DNA of 64,000 bases from Cryptomeria japonica (taxonomy: Eukaryota; Streptophyta; Pinopsida; Cupressales; Cupressaceae): assembly GCF_030272615.1 (NCBI RefSeq), contig NC_081407.1, positions 262,496,574 through 262,560,573 of the forward strand, given 5' to 3'. A program made the position numbers and the translations under genes. The notes under the pieces are model-generated. The model was not told the origin of the DNA and did not search any database. It was given only the letters and a program-made list of their open reading frames with translations. This document shows positions 11,154-23,932 of the stretch, piece after piece (the first letter of the stretch is position 1; every line of letters starts with the position of its first letter).

Positions 11154-12646
11154 TGTAAAATTTTGATGCCAATAGCTAACAAGATGAGAGGGGGAGGGTG
11201 AATCATGCAACCTTAATCTTCCATCAAATCAATAGATTCAAGCTCGGTAACTTATACTTCAGCAATATAACCAAAAATTGCTAAACATGGAAACTCATAA
11301 ACACAAAATCATCATAACACATATAACACCAGATTTAACGTGGAAACCCAATTAGGGAAAAACCATTGTGGGATTTCGGACCCACTAAGAAATATACTCT
11401 TCTAGAGTATGCTCGGTTAAAAACAAATCCTGTTAAAGATTAAAAACACATTGCTAGATGTGACCCGGTTAAGGGATTTCCCTCAGATCTGTTAGGATCT
11501 TCACTTTGTTAGAAGTGACCTTGTTAAAGGATTTCAAACACTCAATTAGAATGTTACCTTGCTAGAGGGTTTACAAATAAGACTGTTAAGTCCACTCAGT
11601 TAAGATATTTTTTGTCACTTACAAATAACAGTAATAAAAAAATATTTGCAACTTCACATCTAAAATGCTAAAGCAGATTCTATTTGCTCAAAACAATCTT
11701 GTCATAGGACTTATCTTGTCCCTCTGCTGGGCTCCCTACTCTATTATTCAAATAGGTCTTCAGGCTTTTGTGCTCGGTAATCACTATGTAGCATCCCTAT
11801 GCTTACACTTTCCCACATACATTGTTTATCAATAATTCCTTATTTATAAATAATTTGCTAACCGCTGAATCTCCTTGATCACATTTCCCATGATCAATCA
11901 CAGCCATTAGATCTTCAATCTTGACTAGGTTCAATGTATCCTTCTATCTGAAAACATTTTACCTCACCTTGGAACTTGCATACCTTCCTAGGAACTTGTG
12001 CTAGGTTATTGCGGTTCAATCTACGTTGTAGATCTTCCTCTTGATTTTCCATTGTCGTAGATCCTTAACAAACTTCATGCATGACATACCAATCATTTAT
12101 TCATTTCCATCTCATCAACATCCTTCATTAAATAATGCTTTTATCCATCCAATGCAATCTGTCATAACTTGGTTTTAACTCGGTAAATACTAAACTTTAC
12201 TCGGTAGACATTCCGCCTTCATTAACCGATATCGACAACCTTAGGGTTTATTGACTAGGTTCCTTTGGGTTTATCGATTAGGTTCCTTGGTTGGTGACAA
12301 AGTATAGTATTAATCAACAACATATGTAGGATATCAAAACAATCTAAACATCATGATCTCATCATTGTCTAACTCAGTAATAGTTGCCCATTGAATATCT
12401 TATTTCTCCCTTTTTTTATCACATTCTTTATGTGTCTTTTACCAACATCTTAATTCTCTTCAAATCAATCTTCTCAAGATATGGCAACATCATACTGAAT
12501 CAGAAAATCAATTTCTTGACATCAATGACAAAATAATGTTATAAAGATAGCTATCATCCTTTTTTAGTTATATCAAATAATCTCCAACAACCTTCTCAAT
12601 ATCCTTAATTAATATCAACAATCTCCTTTCTATTGAAATGTCAACA
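11154..12646 (-). repeat. 5' LTR of element C
   Basis: 1,493 bp partner of 5235-6694; minus strand starts TGTTGACATTTC (TGTTGGC in the other copy) and ends TTTACA. Differences from the partner are mostly single bases plus small indels, for example a short partial duplication near 12250. Confidence 0.9.
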
Positions 12647-12651
12647 AAGCT

Positions 12652-13724
12652 TGGTATGAGAAGATGTACTCATTTTGCTCTCCACACTCTTCACATATTG
12701 TCATTATGATCCCATAGTATATATTCAATGTCAGGGGGATGATATAGTCATCCTTGTGCTCTATATTGATGATCTTATCATTACTGGTAGCTCATCCTCC
12801 TTGATTCAGGATATTCAGAGAGCCTTGATGGAGAAGTTTGAGATGACAGATCTTGGCCTTTTGAACTATTTTTTGGGCCTATAGGTTATTCAGTCTTCTG
12901 ATGGGATTTCCATACTTCAATAGAAGTATTCTATTGATATGCTTCACAATTTTGACATGCTTTCTTGCAAACCTACAGACACCCACACCATTTCAGTCAG
13001 GTGTTGTTTTGTTTGTCATTTGTTCTACACCTTTCATGGATCCTACCTTATACGGGTAGTTGGGTGGTAGTTTGTTGTACCTAACACATACTCATCTAGA
13101 TGTTTCCTTTGCGGTTGGTCTTGTCTCTAGGTTCTCCCATGATCCTCATGAGAGCCATTGGCAACCTACCAAACGTATTTTGAGGTACATTTAGGGCACT
13201 ACATAGTTTGGCATTCACTATACTTCAGGATCCCCTCACATTGTTGGCTTCATTGACTCAGATTGGGTTGGTGATGCTCATGATCAAAAGTCTACTTCTA
13301 GCTTTGTTTTTTCCTCGGTTCTAGTCCTATCAGATGGTCTTGCAAGAAGCAATCTACTATTGCATTATCATATAAAAAGGTTTAGTACCAAGAGACGGTG
13401 TTAGCTAGTTAGGAGGTTTTATGGCTTCAACAGTTGATGACTGAGTTTGGGTTCCCTCCTGATAGTCCCACTCTTCTTTGGTGTGACAATCATAGTTCCA
13501 TTCACATTTCCCGTAACCCAGTGGAGCACCAAAGGACTAAACACATTGAGCTTCACATGCACTTCATCAGATAGTTGATTCAGGATGGCTTTCTCATCTT
13601 GGAGTAAATTCCTACAAAGGAGCAGGTTGCTGACATCTTCACTAAACCTTTTTCATCTCCAAGCTATCTTCAGTTGCACTCTATGCTTGGGGTGACGAAA
13701 GTTGTCCTTGGGAGGTCTCATTGA
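12652..13724 (+). pseudogene. Element B copia pol, right part (RT end and RNase H)
   Basis: Resumes the RT after element C with 'WYEKMYS'. At about 12745-12884 'VLYIDDLIITGSS ... MTDLGLLNYFLGL' is the RT catalytic region (Y-I-D-D kept). 'LDVSFAVGLVSRFSHDPHESHWQPTKRILRYI' and 'GFIDSDWVGDAHDQKSTS' lead into RNase H, where the first catalytic Asp is kept. Later parts, with the 'TKGLNTL' and 'TKPFSSPSYLQLH' regions, need frame changes, and the frame ends near 13724. Many stops and several frameshifts make it a pseudogene. Confidence 0.8.
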
Positions 13725-13956
13725 GGCCATCCTTCCTTCATGTTTTTTTTATAGCATTATTTTCCCATCTCTTTTTGGAGTAGAGTTTTTTTCCATGTGG
13801 TTTTCTCTATTTCTCCAGCTCATAGAGATTTGGTTGTGATTGGGTTCCTCATTAGGCCTTATTGCCGAGACCCAAATTTGCCTTCTTCATGTAGTTGCAT
13901 TTTTCTTTCATGCATTTAGTTATTTAGCTACTCCCTAAGTTCGTCTTAAGGGGGGG
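13725..13956 (+). promoter_or_regulatory. 3' untranslated region and polypurine tract of element B
   Basis: About 220 non-coding bases after pol, T-rich, ending in the purine run AAGGGGGGG at 13948-13956 directly before the LTR start TGTTAGAG. The tract primes plus-strand DNA synthesis in this class of element. Confidence 0.7.
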
Positions 13957-14309
13957 TGTTAGAGTTATCTTGTATTAGCTAATAATAATTTATATAATTA
14001 TTAGTCTATTATACTCTATGCTTAAGCTAAACTTAGGCATTTAATAATTATTCTAATTATTAAATACACTTTATCCCTTTAGGGTTTCTTTAGGGTTGCA
14101 CATCTTTAGGGTTGCATATTCTCCTTTTATAAGGATTGTATTGTATTTTTCTTTTCTATTCCCTCTCTGAATGATAATCCTTTTCTTCAGAGCCATTATT
14201 GTGTTTTTGTCTGCAAACTTCTCTTGTGACAGGTATTTTGCTTGCAGGTTCTCTTGGGATCTCTGAAGTTGTATTTTCTCAACTTCTTCATATATATATA
14301 TATATAACA
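13957..14309 (+). repeat. 3' LTR of element B
   Basis: Starts TGTTAGAG right after the polypurine tract and is AT-rich, with a TATA-like stretch near 14134. About 350 bp, short compared with the other LTRs here. The end is placed at TATATAACA but could be near 14290, because a TA repeat shared by Y1 and Y2 covers the border. The partner 5' LTR is not in the window. Confidence 0.6.
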
Positions 14310-15462
14310 TCATGAATTGTATCTTCATACAATTGTATCCTCACTTATATCTCACCTCGATGTTCTATCTTTTGATGCTTGATACCTGCTTTGATTTTTC
14401 ACACACCTCCCACAAACCTACAATTTCACTTTCTCTTTTGTCTCTTCCCCAAAGATGAGTCCCGATTCTCAATACCATGATGCTAAATTTCTCTTGTCAT
14501 CCTAATTGGCATGCAAATTTGGTCCTCACAATTGACCATTTTAAACCATTGCTAGTTTCTCATGATCCTAAATTATTTTGTCAATATCATCATCAACCAA
14601 CTCATGACACTAAGAAATGCTACCAGTTGAGGAATTAGATTCAAGAATTTATTGATAACAATTATATATCTATAGCTAGTGTGAATGACAAAGGGAATAA
14701 GTCTATAGCTCCTCGTAACCAAAACCTTCAAATATTCACTAATATGTTGCCTTATTATTCTATTAATGTTATTGAGACCAAGCCACATGATTTCTCTCCT
14801 AATGAACTTGGTGTAGAAACTTATAATGTTGTGAACCTAATTGTCAAACCTAAACCTACAAAAGACCTATGGGATACCTTCGATCTTAGTGAGAATATTG
14901 TTGCACTTAATGGCCCATTATATATTAATACTAAGATCAAAGATAAACTCTCACGATGAGTGCTCATTGATCTTAGTATGAATGGTGAATGTGATATTTG
15001 AAGAACATCTTTATAATTAACAATTGCATCAAGGAGAATATGATAAATCTATTGTTATGGTTAAGGTGTATGATGGTTTTTCTTGTCCTACAATTGGTTC
15101 TATTACCCTTCTCATTGAGGTTGGTACTAAGTGCTTAGATGTCACTTTTTTAATTATTCCTTACACTGGATCAATTTTGTGTGAAGTTAGGATATCCTTG
15201 GCTTTCTTCCATGAAAGATATCCCTTATACAATTCATAAATGTTTTAAATTCCCTAATAATAATACTATTATAATGATTAATCACAACCTTTACCAACCC
15301 CCAACGAATTATGGAAATTTCACTCTTGATTACTTTTGGCCTAAACAACTTGAGCCCTAAAAGCCTTGAAGTTCCATCCTTTTTTTATCTTATCAAAAGT
15401 GGAAAAATGAGATGATAATGGCCTTGAGTAAACCTAGAGACCCTACACCCATGGATATTCCT
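14310..15462 (+). pseudogene. Y1: Ty3/gypsy gag-protease fragment
   Basis: Decayed plus-strand fragment nearly colinear with Y2. It has the gag tail 'FCQYHHQPTHDTKKCYQL ... IQEFIDNN', an acidic linker ('ETKPHDFSPNELGVETYNVVNLIVKPKP') and a protease-like block ('VKVYDGFSCPTIGSITLLIEVGTKCLDVTFLIIP', then 'RISLAFFHERYP'). This order is typical of a plant gypsy gag-protease region. It breaks off after 'GDPTPMDIP' at about 15462, where Y2 continues with coding-like sequence. Several stops and frameshifts; no LTR identified. The left border is the TA repeat beside the LTR of element B. Confidence 0.6.
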
Positions 15463-18400
15463 TGGTGCAGGAGCACCTAACTTTTAACCAGTTTGTTGAT
15501 GTATTTTCAAATTTTGGTGTGATAATCCATATTTTGGATCTGTGTATGGATAATGGACTACTTAGTGGTCCACATGTGTGTTTGATAGTCATTTGAAGGA
15601 TGATTTTTACCAAGGTTGTTTGTGTTCCTAAATTTGGCCAATGAGCCCTTGTAAGCCTTAAATGACATAAATTTGCATTATGATGTAAACATCTTGTAAA
15701 TCCTCATTAGGAATTTAGTCATGTCATTTTGATGTCAGGGAGTCATCCTAGGAGGTTTAGTATGAGTAGAAATTCATAAGAGGCAAAAATGCACAATTGA
15801 GCAAAAGTTGTCATTGTTGCTTGACAACTTTTTGCAACTTTTTGAGCAACTTTGCATTTTTGAGCAAATCGGTGGTTAGGCAACCGATGAAGAGTTGTTT
15901 ATGACCAAAATGGCATATAAAATTATCCTTGAATGATTTTACAAGGTTTGGAAAATCCAAGAGCAATTTTGAAACAAATTTGAAGTCAATTTCCAGATTT
16001 TGCCTTATATTTTGTCATTTTTGGAGCAGCAATCCGTACCAAATGGATTGACCTTGCTACTGTTCTTTCATGGTGGTTTAGTGTATGATATTTTCTTGCT
16101 CAGGGGGTGTTTTTATCTTTCCTTAGGGCAGTTTTGGTGTGTGTTTGCAAATTCTTTCTTACTGCACTGCTCTTGGTCTGAGCAAGGGTTTAAGAGCCCA
16201 GTCATGGTTCCAACTTGAAATCCCTTGAGTTTTGCTCAATGACCCTTGGGATTCAAGTCATGGAAACCTTTTATAGTGTATATGTTTTTGGAATGGCCTG
16301 GAAGTTGTTGGGAAGCAACTTGCCCACTTTCAACATCTTAATAGCTAAAATTGTTAAGGTAGTTTCTAGAGACATCATTTAAGAGTATGCCAACTTGATA
16401 TGTGATTGGATTCTTGTAGGTCTAACCCCTTAACAAAGTGGAGTAATGTGAATGCAAGTTATCGAAGGCAACATCTAGAGACATGTAGATAGAATATATG
16501 ATGTATATTTCATTTTTTTAATTATTCTTTTCAAATTGAAGTGTGGTCAAATGATTTTCTCTTTTTCTTGCATACTGTAGCATATGATTTCTTGAAGTAA
16601 TTGTAGATTGGATTCCTTTAAATATTATAAGATAACATGATGTAATGTGTGCAAATTTAGTTTAGAGTAGCTAGTAGAAAGTGACAAAACAGTTAGAATT
16701 TGAATTTGAAGTCAATTGATTCTCAAGGTCAAAGGCACATGAATAAAGATATGGGTGCAATATAATGAATGAAAATTGGTATAAATAGGAATAAAACATG
16801 TATGATTGGGAACTGAATTATGAGCCAAACCAAGTTAAGAATATACCACTTGTCAAAATGAATAGAAAACTAAATTAAAATTAACATAAATACTCCAATT
16901 TCACTATTGGAAGAGTGTAATTATGACTAGTATACCTATATTTTTTAAAAACTATATGTAAAATAATGTCGAGAGATATCACATAATTGTCTTGCATGTT
17001 TATTAGCTGTCAAGAAGGACATGGAGCTGAATAATGCTGCACTCTTTCACTCTCACTAAAGATGTAATAGTTTCATATACTTTGAGACAAGTGGCAATGA
17101 TTCTATTTTATTCAGAGTAATAAAATAATACTTATAGAGAAACTGAATCATGCATGCATTTACCTGTCATCTACACGTCAAATTTATTCAAAACCAATTA
17201 TTTCTTTCCGGATATTTGTATGTCATTGTAGATGCCTCTCGACATAATTATTACACCTGATTTTCAAGAAATGGTTTTAAAATGTAAACTACTTTTAATT
17301 TTTTTAATGTTGAATAATGTTGTAAAGACAATAAACATCAAAGATTAGAAAAGATAATACATTAAATATTAAAAGACATAAGATGTATGAAGTCAAACAT
17401 TAACAACTTAGTAATAAATTTACAAAATGAATAGTTTATTGTATAAATGTAAATCTCTTTATTAAGAATAGTTTATTAAATATTTTATGAGACATTTTTA
17501 TATTTATAATAGAGAAAAATGTATATTTTGTTCTTTTTAATTAGTTTTATATTCATTATGAATTATTTTTATGTGTATTATATTAATGTTTAATCAAAGT
17601 TATCTTTTATATAATTTGACAACATTTTGTTACTTATTAACTTTTAAGCACTTCAACACTAGTTGCCTGAATTCCTTATCAAATTTCTCATCTCATGTAA
17701 TTACACAAACTTTTTCCAAGACATTAATGGTTAATGAATAAATGCATAAAAAATTCACATTACAAATGCAACACAAATATGCTACAATGCACATATATGA
17801 TCGTATAAATGTCACAATACAACACAATAAAGCTTGTATAATGTGTTATCAATGCACCAACATAGCTACATAGGCATAAGACTTAAAACTTGTGTGATAT
17901 TATTATTGTGATGAACAAAAAGAGGGTAAGGTTCCCCAACTCCTAATGGTAGGGTTCTAGCCACTCAGAATCTCTTGCAAACAATAAAGACAGGAAATAT
18001 ATGTCATCTCCTTGTTCAAACTGGGGTGATATTCATCTATAAAGAGTCCTTGTAGGAAGTATCTATCTATATAATGCAATGTGATTAGAAGTAGTAAGAT
18101 ATAGGTGTTATGATACAACATGCACATTGTCTTGCATGTGGTGGTGTTGTGATAGTGACCATAAGTCATTTGCAAAAAGAGATACGATGCAAGAGCATCC
18201 TTGGTGAATTGACAATCCTCATCAATGAAAAATATTTTTTTTCATGCATAATTGGAAATTTTAGATTAGGTTGGATTTTGAATGTGATAGAGTCAAATTT
18301 TAGTAAATATTATGGCAATACTTTGTAATAGACCTATATTTTGTTGTATTTTTGGTGGCATTTAATATGCAAAATTGGCAAAATTGCCAACTTGGGCATT

Positions 18401-19711
18401 GGGATTTGGCGGACCCCATTTAGCCTTCAATGGGAGCCTAAATAGGTGGATTTTCAAGTTTCTGAGAATTAATGATTATGATAAAGCATTTTTTCAAAAT
18501 TGGGCATCCATAAGGAGTTTTTAGGTTTTTCTATCTGCGGAGTCAACTAGGTGTGTTAGTGGCACAAAATAGACAACTAATTTTAGCAAATTGTAGAAGG
18601 TGGTGTAAGAGTACTAAATGGAGATGCTAATGCAAATTCAAATTCAAGTTTGGAGGCCCTGAGGGAAGCAAAGTTGGGCGTACCATTCTTGGGAACCTAT
18701 TCTTGGGAGGGTTCAATAGTTGTACAAAATATAAAAGTTGGCATTAGATTAACTACTATTGGTGATTATCAAAGCAATTGTAGAAGAAGCATATTATTCA
18801 TAATATTCTCATTCTAACAAAAAATGGGCATGGTAATGACTTAAAAAAGGAATTTTCTCAAATTCTCTCATAATAATTGAAACACAATTTGAGTTTAAAT
18901 GATTTAAATTAATACAATGCTTCTTTTAACCCAATGATAATTTTTAAACAAATAGAAATAGAAATAATGAAAAAAGAGAAAGATATGAGGTTCCTACCTC
19001 AATTTTGGACCAAATTTGTAACTTTAAATACTTCCAACACACCAAATGAAACAAAAAATTCATGGAGCAAGAATATCCTTTACCCAATCCTATTATAATG
19101 CAACAAACCCCACCAAATTTGCCTCAATTCACTCCACAATTCCTATTTCAAAATCCAAGCATAGGGAGGGTTTTTGAGCACTCAAAATATCGAAAATAGA
19201 CTGAGTGTAAAATGAACTAGTTTTGCCCTTATAAAACCCCATTGACATTTTACTTTTTGAAAATAATAAAATAAAATATTTTTTTAATTCCCCAATCTTA
19301 TCAGTATACCCTAATTATGCAATACATAATACAATGAATAAAAATAAGATCCATTTTGCTTTTAAAGGATGAAATTGTCATTAAAACCATAAAATACATT
19401 TTTAAGTTAAATTTTTTATTAAAAAATGCAATTAAACACAAAGATATAAATACTCCTCACTGGTCAATCACAATGGAGAATTAGCGCTTTCTAGATATTG
19501 TTAATGACAATAAATACGTATAATATAGTTATGGCATGGGGTATCATACTTGACTTAGTATGATGGGTAAGGTATATGTGTAAATGAAGCTAGTGTTATA
19601 TCTCCTATTAACAATTGTTGGGTTATGCTCAAACTTATATGGCTAGTTGAAGTTGACACCTGATAATCATTCAACACACATAAAGGGTACTTGTGTGTGT
19701 ATATATATATA
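15463..19711 (+). other. 4.2 kb without recognisable genes
   Basis: AT-rich sequence with no long ORF on either strand and no RT, integrase or gag motif. It begins at the break in Y1 with the small inverted repeat GGTGC-AGGA-GCACC (15464-15477), which could be the edge of an inserted element or LTR, but I cannot find a matching far end. At 15800-15900 there is a run of short GTTGCTTGACAACTTTT-type repeats. The right end is the TA repeat at the start of Y2. Probably old, decayed repeat DNA. Confidence 0.5.
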
Positions 19712-22087
19712 TATATATAGCATCGTGAGTTGTATCTACATACAATTTCATCCTCACTTAGATCACCTCGATGTTCTATCTTTTGATGCCTGATGTCTGC
19801 TTTGATTTTGCTTACACCTCCCACAAACCTACATTTTCACTTTCTCTTTTGTCTCTTCCCCAAAGCTGAGTCCTGATTCTCAAGACCATGGTGCTAAATT
19901 TCTCTTGTCATCCTAATTAGGACCCAATTTTGGTCCTCATAGTTGACCATTTTAAACCATTACTAGTTTCTTATGATCCTAAAGCTTTTTATCAATATCA
20001 TCATCAACCAACTCATGACACTAAGAAATGCTACCTGTTGAGGAATAAGATTCAAGAATTTATTGATAACAATGCTATATCTATATCTAGTGTGAATGAC
20101 AAAGGGAATAAGTTCATTGCTCCTCCTAATCAAAACCTTCAAATATTCACTAATCTATTGGCTTCTCATTCTCTTAATATTGTTGAGACCAAGCCACATG
20201 ATTTTTCTCCTAATGACCTTGGTGTAGAATCTAATAATGTTGTGAACCTCATTGTCAAACCTAAACCTGCAAAATACCTATGCATTACCTTCTATCCTAG
20301 TGAGAATATTGTTGCACTTGATGGCCCATTATATATTAATACTAAGATCAAAGATAAAGTCTCATGATGAGTGCTCATTGATCTTAGTATGAATGGTGAA
20401 TGTGATTATTGAAGAACATCTTTATACTCAACAATTGCATCAAGTAGCATATGATAAATCTGATGTTATGGTTAAGGTGTATGATGGTTTTTCTTGTCCT
20501 GCAATTGGTTCTATTACCCTTCTCATTGAGGTTGGTACTAAGTGCTTAGATGTCACTTTTTTTACTATTCCTACATTGGATCAATTTTGTGTGAAGTTAG
20601 GATATCCTTGGCTTTCTTCCATGAAAGCTATCCCTTAAATACAATTCATATATGTTTGAAATCCCCTCATAATGATACTAGTATAATGATTAATCATAGC
20701 CTTTACCAACCCCCAATGAATTATGGAAATTTCACTCTTGATTACTTTTGGCCTAACCAACTTGAGCCCTAAAAGCCTTGAAATGCCATCCTTTTCTTAT
20801 CTTTTCAAAAATGGAAAAATGAGATGATAATGGCCTTGAGTAAACCTAGAGACCCTACACCCATGGATATTCCTCCTCCTCATAATGGACCTGGTCTTCT
20901 TCCTACTCTTTCTATTCATCTATATATGCTACAATCCCACCTCCTATGTCCTATAAAAGAAAATGCTTGGCATCAAGTATTTCTCAACCTACTAGGGTTT
21001 CTTTTGTTCCTCCCTCTAGAAGGGAAGAAGAGAGCCTATGTTAGTTGATCCTCAACCTTTGTAAGTATTGACTAAAAGTAAAAGGAATAGTGTGTGAGAG
21101 AACGTTGATGAAGACATCATGCTAAGGCTCACAAGATTTCTTCACAAACCATTTCCTCCTTAAAGAAACCAAATGTTGACTTGGTCCCATTTTTCTAGTC
21201 TTCACCTAACCCTAGGGAGGAATTTCAACTCAAAACACCCAAGTTAAAAATGCTCAAGAAAAATGATGGTTCAACTTCTTTTGTTGTTAAAGATCCTAGT
21301 TTTATTAATTTAGATGATGATATGGATGATGATAATGTTGTTCATGCTAACAATTTTGATCCTAATAATTTTGATGATATGCATGATCTTGTTGGTATTA
21401 ATCATGAATTATCTTCACATTTTTCAAAAGCATTAATCCTAGCTCCTAGTGACAAACAAAGTGATTCATCATTAGAGAATGGTGCTTGTTTGGAACTTGC
21501 AGTAACTCCATATGTTGTGATCTATGTGTCTCCTCTTGCATCTTATCCACCATCCCTAAATGATGTTAATAAATATTGGGAGGCAGATGATTTGCTTGAC
21601 TGGCTTCATTCGTGCCAAGGATTCTCTTTTGTGTGTTTGCTTGTTCATAATATGCTTCCCCATGGTGTGTTTCTTGGTATGTATTTTGGTTATGTTAGGC
21701 TCTCTTTGGATGACCCTTGTAACTCCATTAGTGCAAGGTAATAAAGAGGTTGACTCCATTGTGACATTCCTCAATTTATACCTCAATTCTTCTATATGTC
21801 ATATCTATATTATGTCATACATTTGCTATTATTCGTATATGTGCTATTGTGTTTTGTACTTGAGGATAATACAAATCATTGATATCTCTTTTTTGGTCTC
21901 TCCATGTTGACTCAAAAAGACATCTATTTGTTGTCTCTTGTGCTCTTCTTCCATTGTGTTTGTAGTTCCACTACCTTTGGGGGAAGAGTTCAATTCAATA
22001 TATTATTCTTGATATACATTATTTATCACAAGTGCATTAATGACCCCAGTGTTAGTGGATCCCTTATTTTCTTTTTAGGAGCTATAC
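19712..22087 (+). pseudogene. Y2: Ty3/gypsy gag-protease fragment, longer copy
   Basis: Second copy of the Y1 sequence, starting at a TA repeat (19698-19719) and continuing to the LTR remnant of element D. Gag tail at 19930-20367 ('YDPKAFYQYHHQPTHDTKKCYLLRNKIQEFIDNN'), protease-like block at 20393-20640 ('VYDGFSCPAIGSITLLIEVGTKCLDVTFFTIP ... KLGYPWLSSMKAIP'). Beyond the Y1 break it has a Pro-rich stretch, then an acidic, Asp/Asn-rich ORF of 163 codons at 21250-21741 that I do not recognise, then non-coding sequence. No RT or integrase is present. Single-base stops and frameshifts make it a pseudogene. The junction with element D at about 22087 is abrupt and without clear LTR ends. Confidence 0.6.
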
Positions 22088-22194
22088 CAGGTTAAAGGTA
22101 ACCTCAGTGGAGGATTTAGATCCAAGTTAATGAATCACCTTGTTAGAGGATTTCTACAATGAAGCTTGTTAGAGCTTACCTGGTTAGGGGATTT
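22088..22194 (-). repeat. 3' LTR of element D, left remnant
   Basis: About 107 bp that align with 22712-22820 of the E LTR (GTAACCTC, ACCTTGTTAGAGGATTT and AGCTTACCTGGTTAGGGG motifs) and end at the E target duplication GATTT (22190-22194). The left boundary is a truncation against Y2, not a normal LTR end. Confidence 0.6.
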
Positions 22195-23615
22195 TGATGG
22201 TATGATGAAAGAATAAGTATCTGATAGATTACTGAGAGGAGGGGGGGGCGGTGAATCGGTAAACTAAAAAAATGATACAAACTTCTCAAACTCAAATTCA
22301 ATCACACAAAGTAAACTTTCACTGTTAAGATCAATACTCATAAGAATACTCAACATCAATCGGTTAACTGTTATACCAACTTAATAGTAAACATCATTCA
22401 ACTTGTAAACATCAACATACTTCATCTCTCAATGATTCAAGTTATCATGCCTTATCTAAAGTTAATCAAATCACCAAATAAGATCATAACCACACAAAAA
22501 TTCACCACATGACACAAATGTTTATATGTAGAAAACCCAAATAGGTAAAAACCATGGTGAGATGAGACTCACAAGATATCTATTTGAAGTTCGCCCTATT
22601 AGGAGCCAAGCCTATTAAAGCTTTTACAATAATTCTTGTTAAGAACTGATTCTGTTAGGAATCACTTGGTTAAGGGATTTTATAAAATGCCTTGATAAAA
22701 AGAAAATACCCTGTTAGGAGTAACCTCGGTAGAGGGTTTGAGAATCCAAGCTAATGGACCACCTTGTTAGAGGATTTAAGAAGCACCCAAGCTTGTTAGA
22801 GCTTACCCGATTAGGGGATTTCACTTCTGCTATAATTGTTAGAGGACAACAGGTTTTCTTGATCTGTCTGAATAGCACTACATTTGCTTGATCAGATCCT
22901 TTTAAGCTTCAATCTTCCTTTACTCAAACTGTAGATTCATTCTTTAGTTAGGCAACCACACACTCAACTAATTTCTACCAACTTTGCCAACACCTTTTAC
23001 AAACAACTTCATCGACCTTAAATACAAATCAATTAGGTCGGTAACACATTAAAAACCTATTTATCTCATAGAGATTACAAACAAGTCGGTACAAGTGTGA
23101 CCGTTGGATTTACATAGAAATTTGTACATATTGTTCAAGAAAATTCCAACTGCTCCATGATCACCGCTTCATCGGACTTGTAACTCATCACATGCTTTGA
23201 ATTAGATGCAATCCACTTTGCTCATTCCCTAGATAATCAAACAAACAAACAAACAAATGCACCAAAACAATCTGAACTTATCTTCATACAATGACCACAC
23301 GTGTCACCATCATTACCGCTGATCATTAGATCTTAAACCAACATACTTGATTGGTTAGGGTTTAACAAAACAAGAACTGGTAGAGTTTACAAGTTACATT
23401 GCATAGAAAGGTTTTAACCTTATACACTGGTTTATCGGTTCAACTCACATACTTACATACTAGTTTACAACATCTTCCTCAAAGCTCTTCCTACTAGTTA
23501 CAACATGATATCAATAACAACAATATCAACAATATTATAGGTATCATTACTGGTTCAATTGACATCAATGACAACATAACATATCATTAATGCAATCTCC
23601 ATGCAAATGCCAACA
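22195..23615 (-). repeat. 3' LTR of element E
   Basis: 1,421 bp; minus strand starts TGTTGGCATTTGC and ends CATACCATCA. Contains a C-run block near 22245 and an array of short TAGAGGATTT / GGTTAGGGGATTT motifs at 22600-22850. The interrupted partner is 28069-29238 plus 36803-37005. Confidence 0.9.
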
Positions 23616-23932
23616 ATCTCCCCCTTTGGCATTGATGACAATATAAATATCAATGCCTCTCATTGTTGCTATGATTGGTGAATAGGAATCCTGGTTTATA
23701 TTACCAAGTATTCACCATGGTCTATCTGTCTTCAGCCTGTCGCTGGTTTCCCTTTCCAATCACATAATTCTTCTCCTCAATCACATAATTCTTCTCCCCC
23801 TTTGACAACAATGCCAAATTGAAAGTAAAACATGTAATTAACACTGTGCATCAACAACATACTACAACTGGATGCTCCCCCTGTGGAATACATCCACTCC
23901 TACATAAATCCTTCTAAGATTTTGTAAGTGAT
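23616..23932 (-). promoter_or_regulatory. 3' untranslated region of element E with repeated purine tracts
   Basis: The tract CCAAAGGGGGAGAT touches the LTR at 23616-23629. A second, TTGTCAAAGGGGGAGAAG, lies at about 23788-23806, and a third purine run, CACAGGGGGAGCATCC, at about 23872-23887. The second and third have counterparts at similar spacing in element F. Confidence 0.7.

Larger units (their letters stand above)
5235..12646 (-). mobile_element. Element C: Ty1/copia retrotransposon with both LTRs
   Basis: Complete minus-strand copia element of 7.4 kb inserted into the RT of element B. Flanks are GAGCT (5230-5234) and AAGCT (12647-12651), a 5-bp target duplication with one mismatch. It has two LTRs, primer-binding site, gag-pol in one frame and a polypurine tract. 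Nothing else is nested in it. It cannot move on its own: RNase H has a large internal deletion and several stops interrupt the polyprotein. Confidence 0.9.
3143..14309 (+). mobile_element. Element B: old Ty1/copia element, split by C
   Basis: Plus-strand copia remnant in two pieces, 3143-5234 and 12652-about 14309, interrupted by element C at a conserved RT motif (LAPRA|WYEKM). The left end is cut by element A, so the 5' LTR and most of gag are missing. The 3' LTR (TGTTAGAG start) is of a different family from A, C, E and F. Stop codons are far more frequent than in C or F, which fits the oldest insertion in this part of the window. The right end at about 14309 is uncertain because a TA repeat blurs the border with Y1. 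Confidence 0.75.

Noticed and set aside
21250-21741. Acidic 163-codon ORF as a host gene
   Set aside because: It lies within the gypsy fragment Y2, has no recognised domain and only low-complexity Asp/Asn composition; kept as part of Y2.
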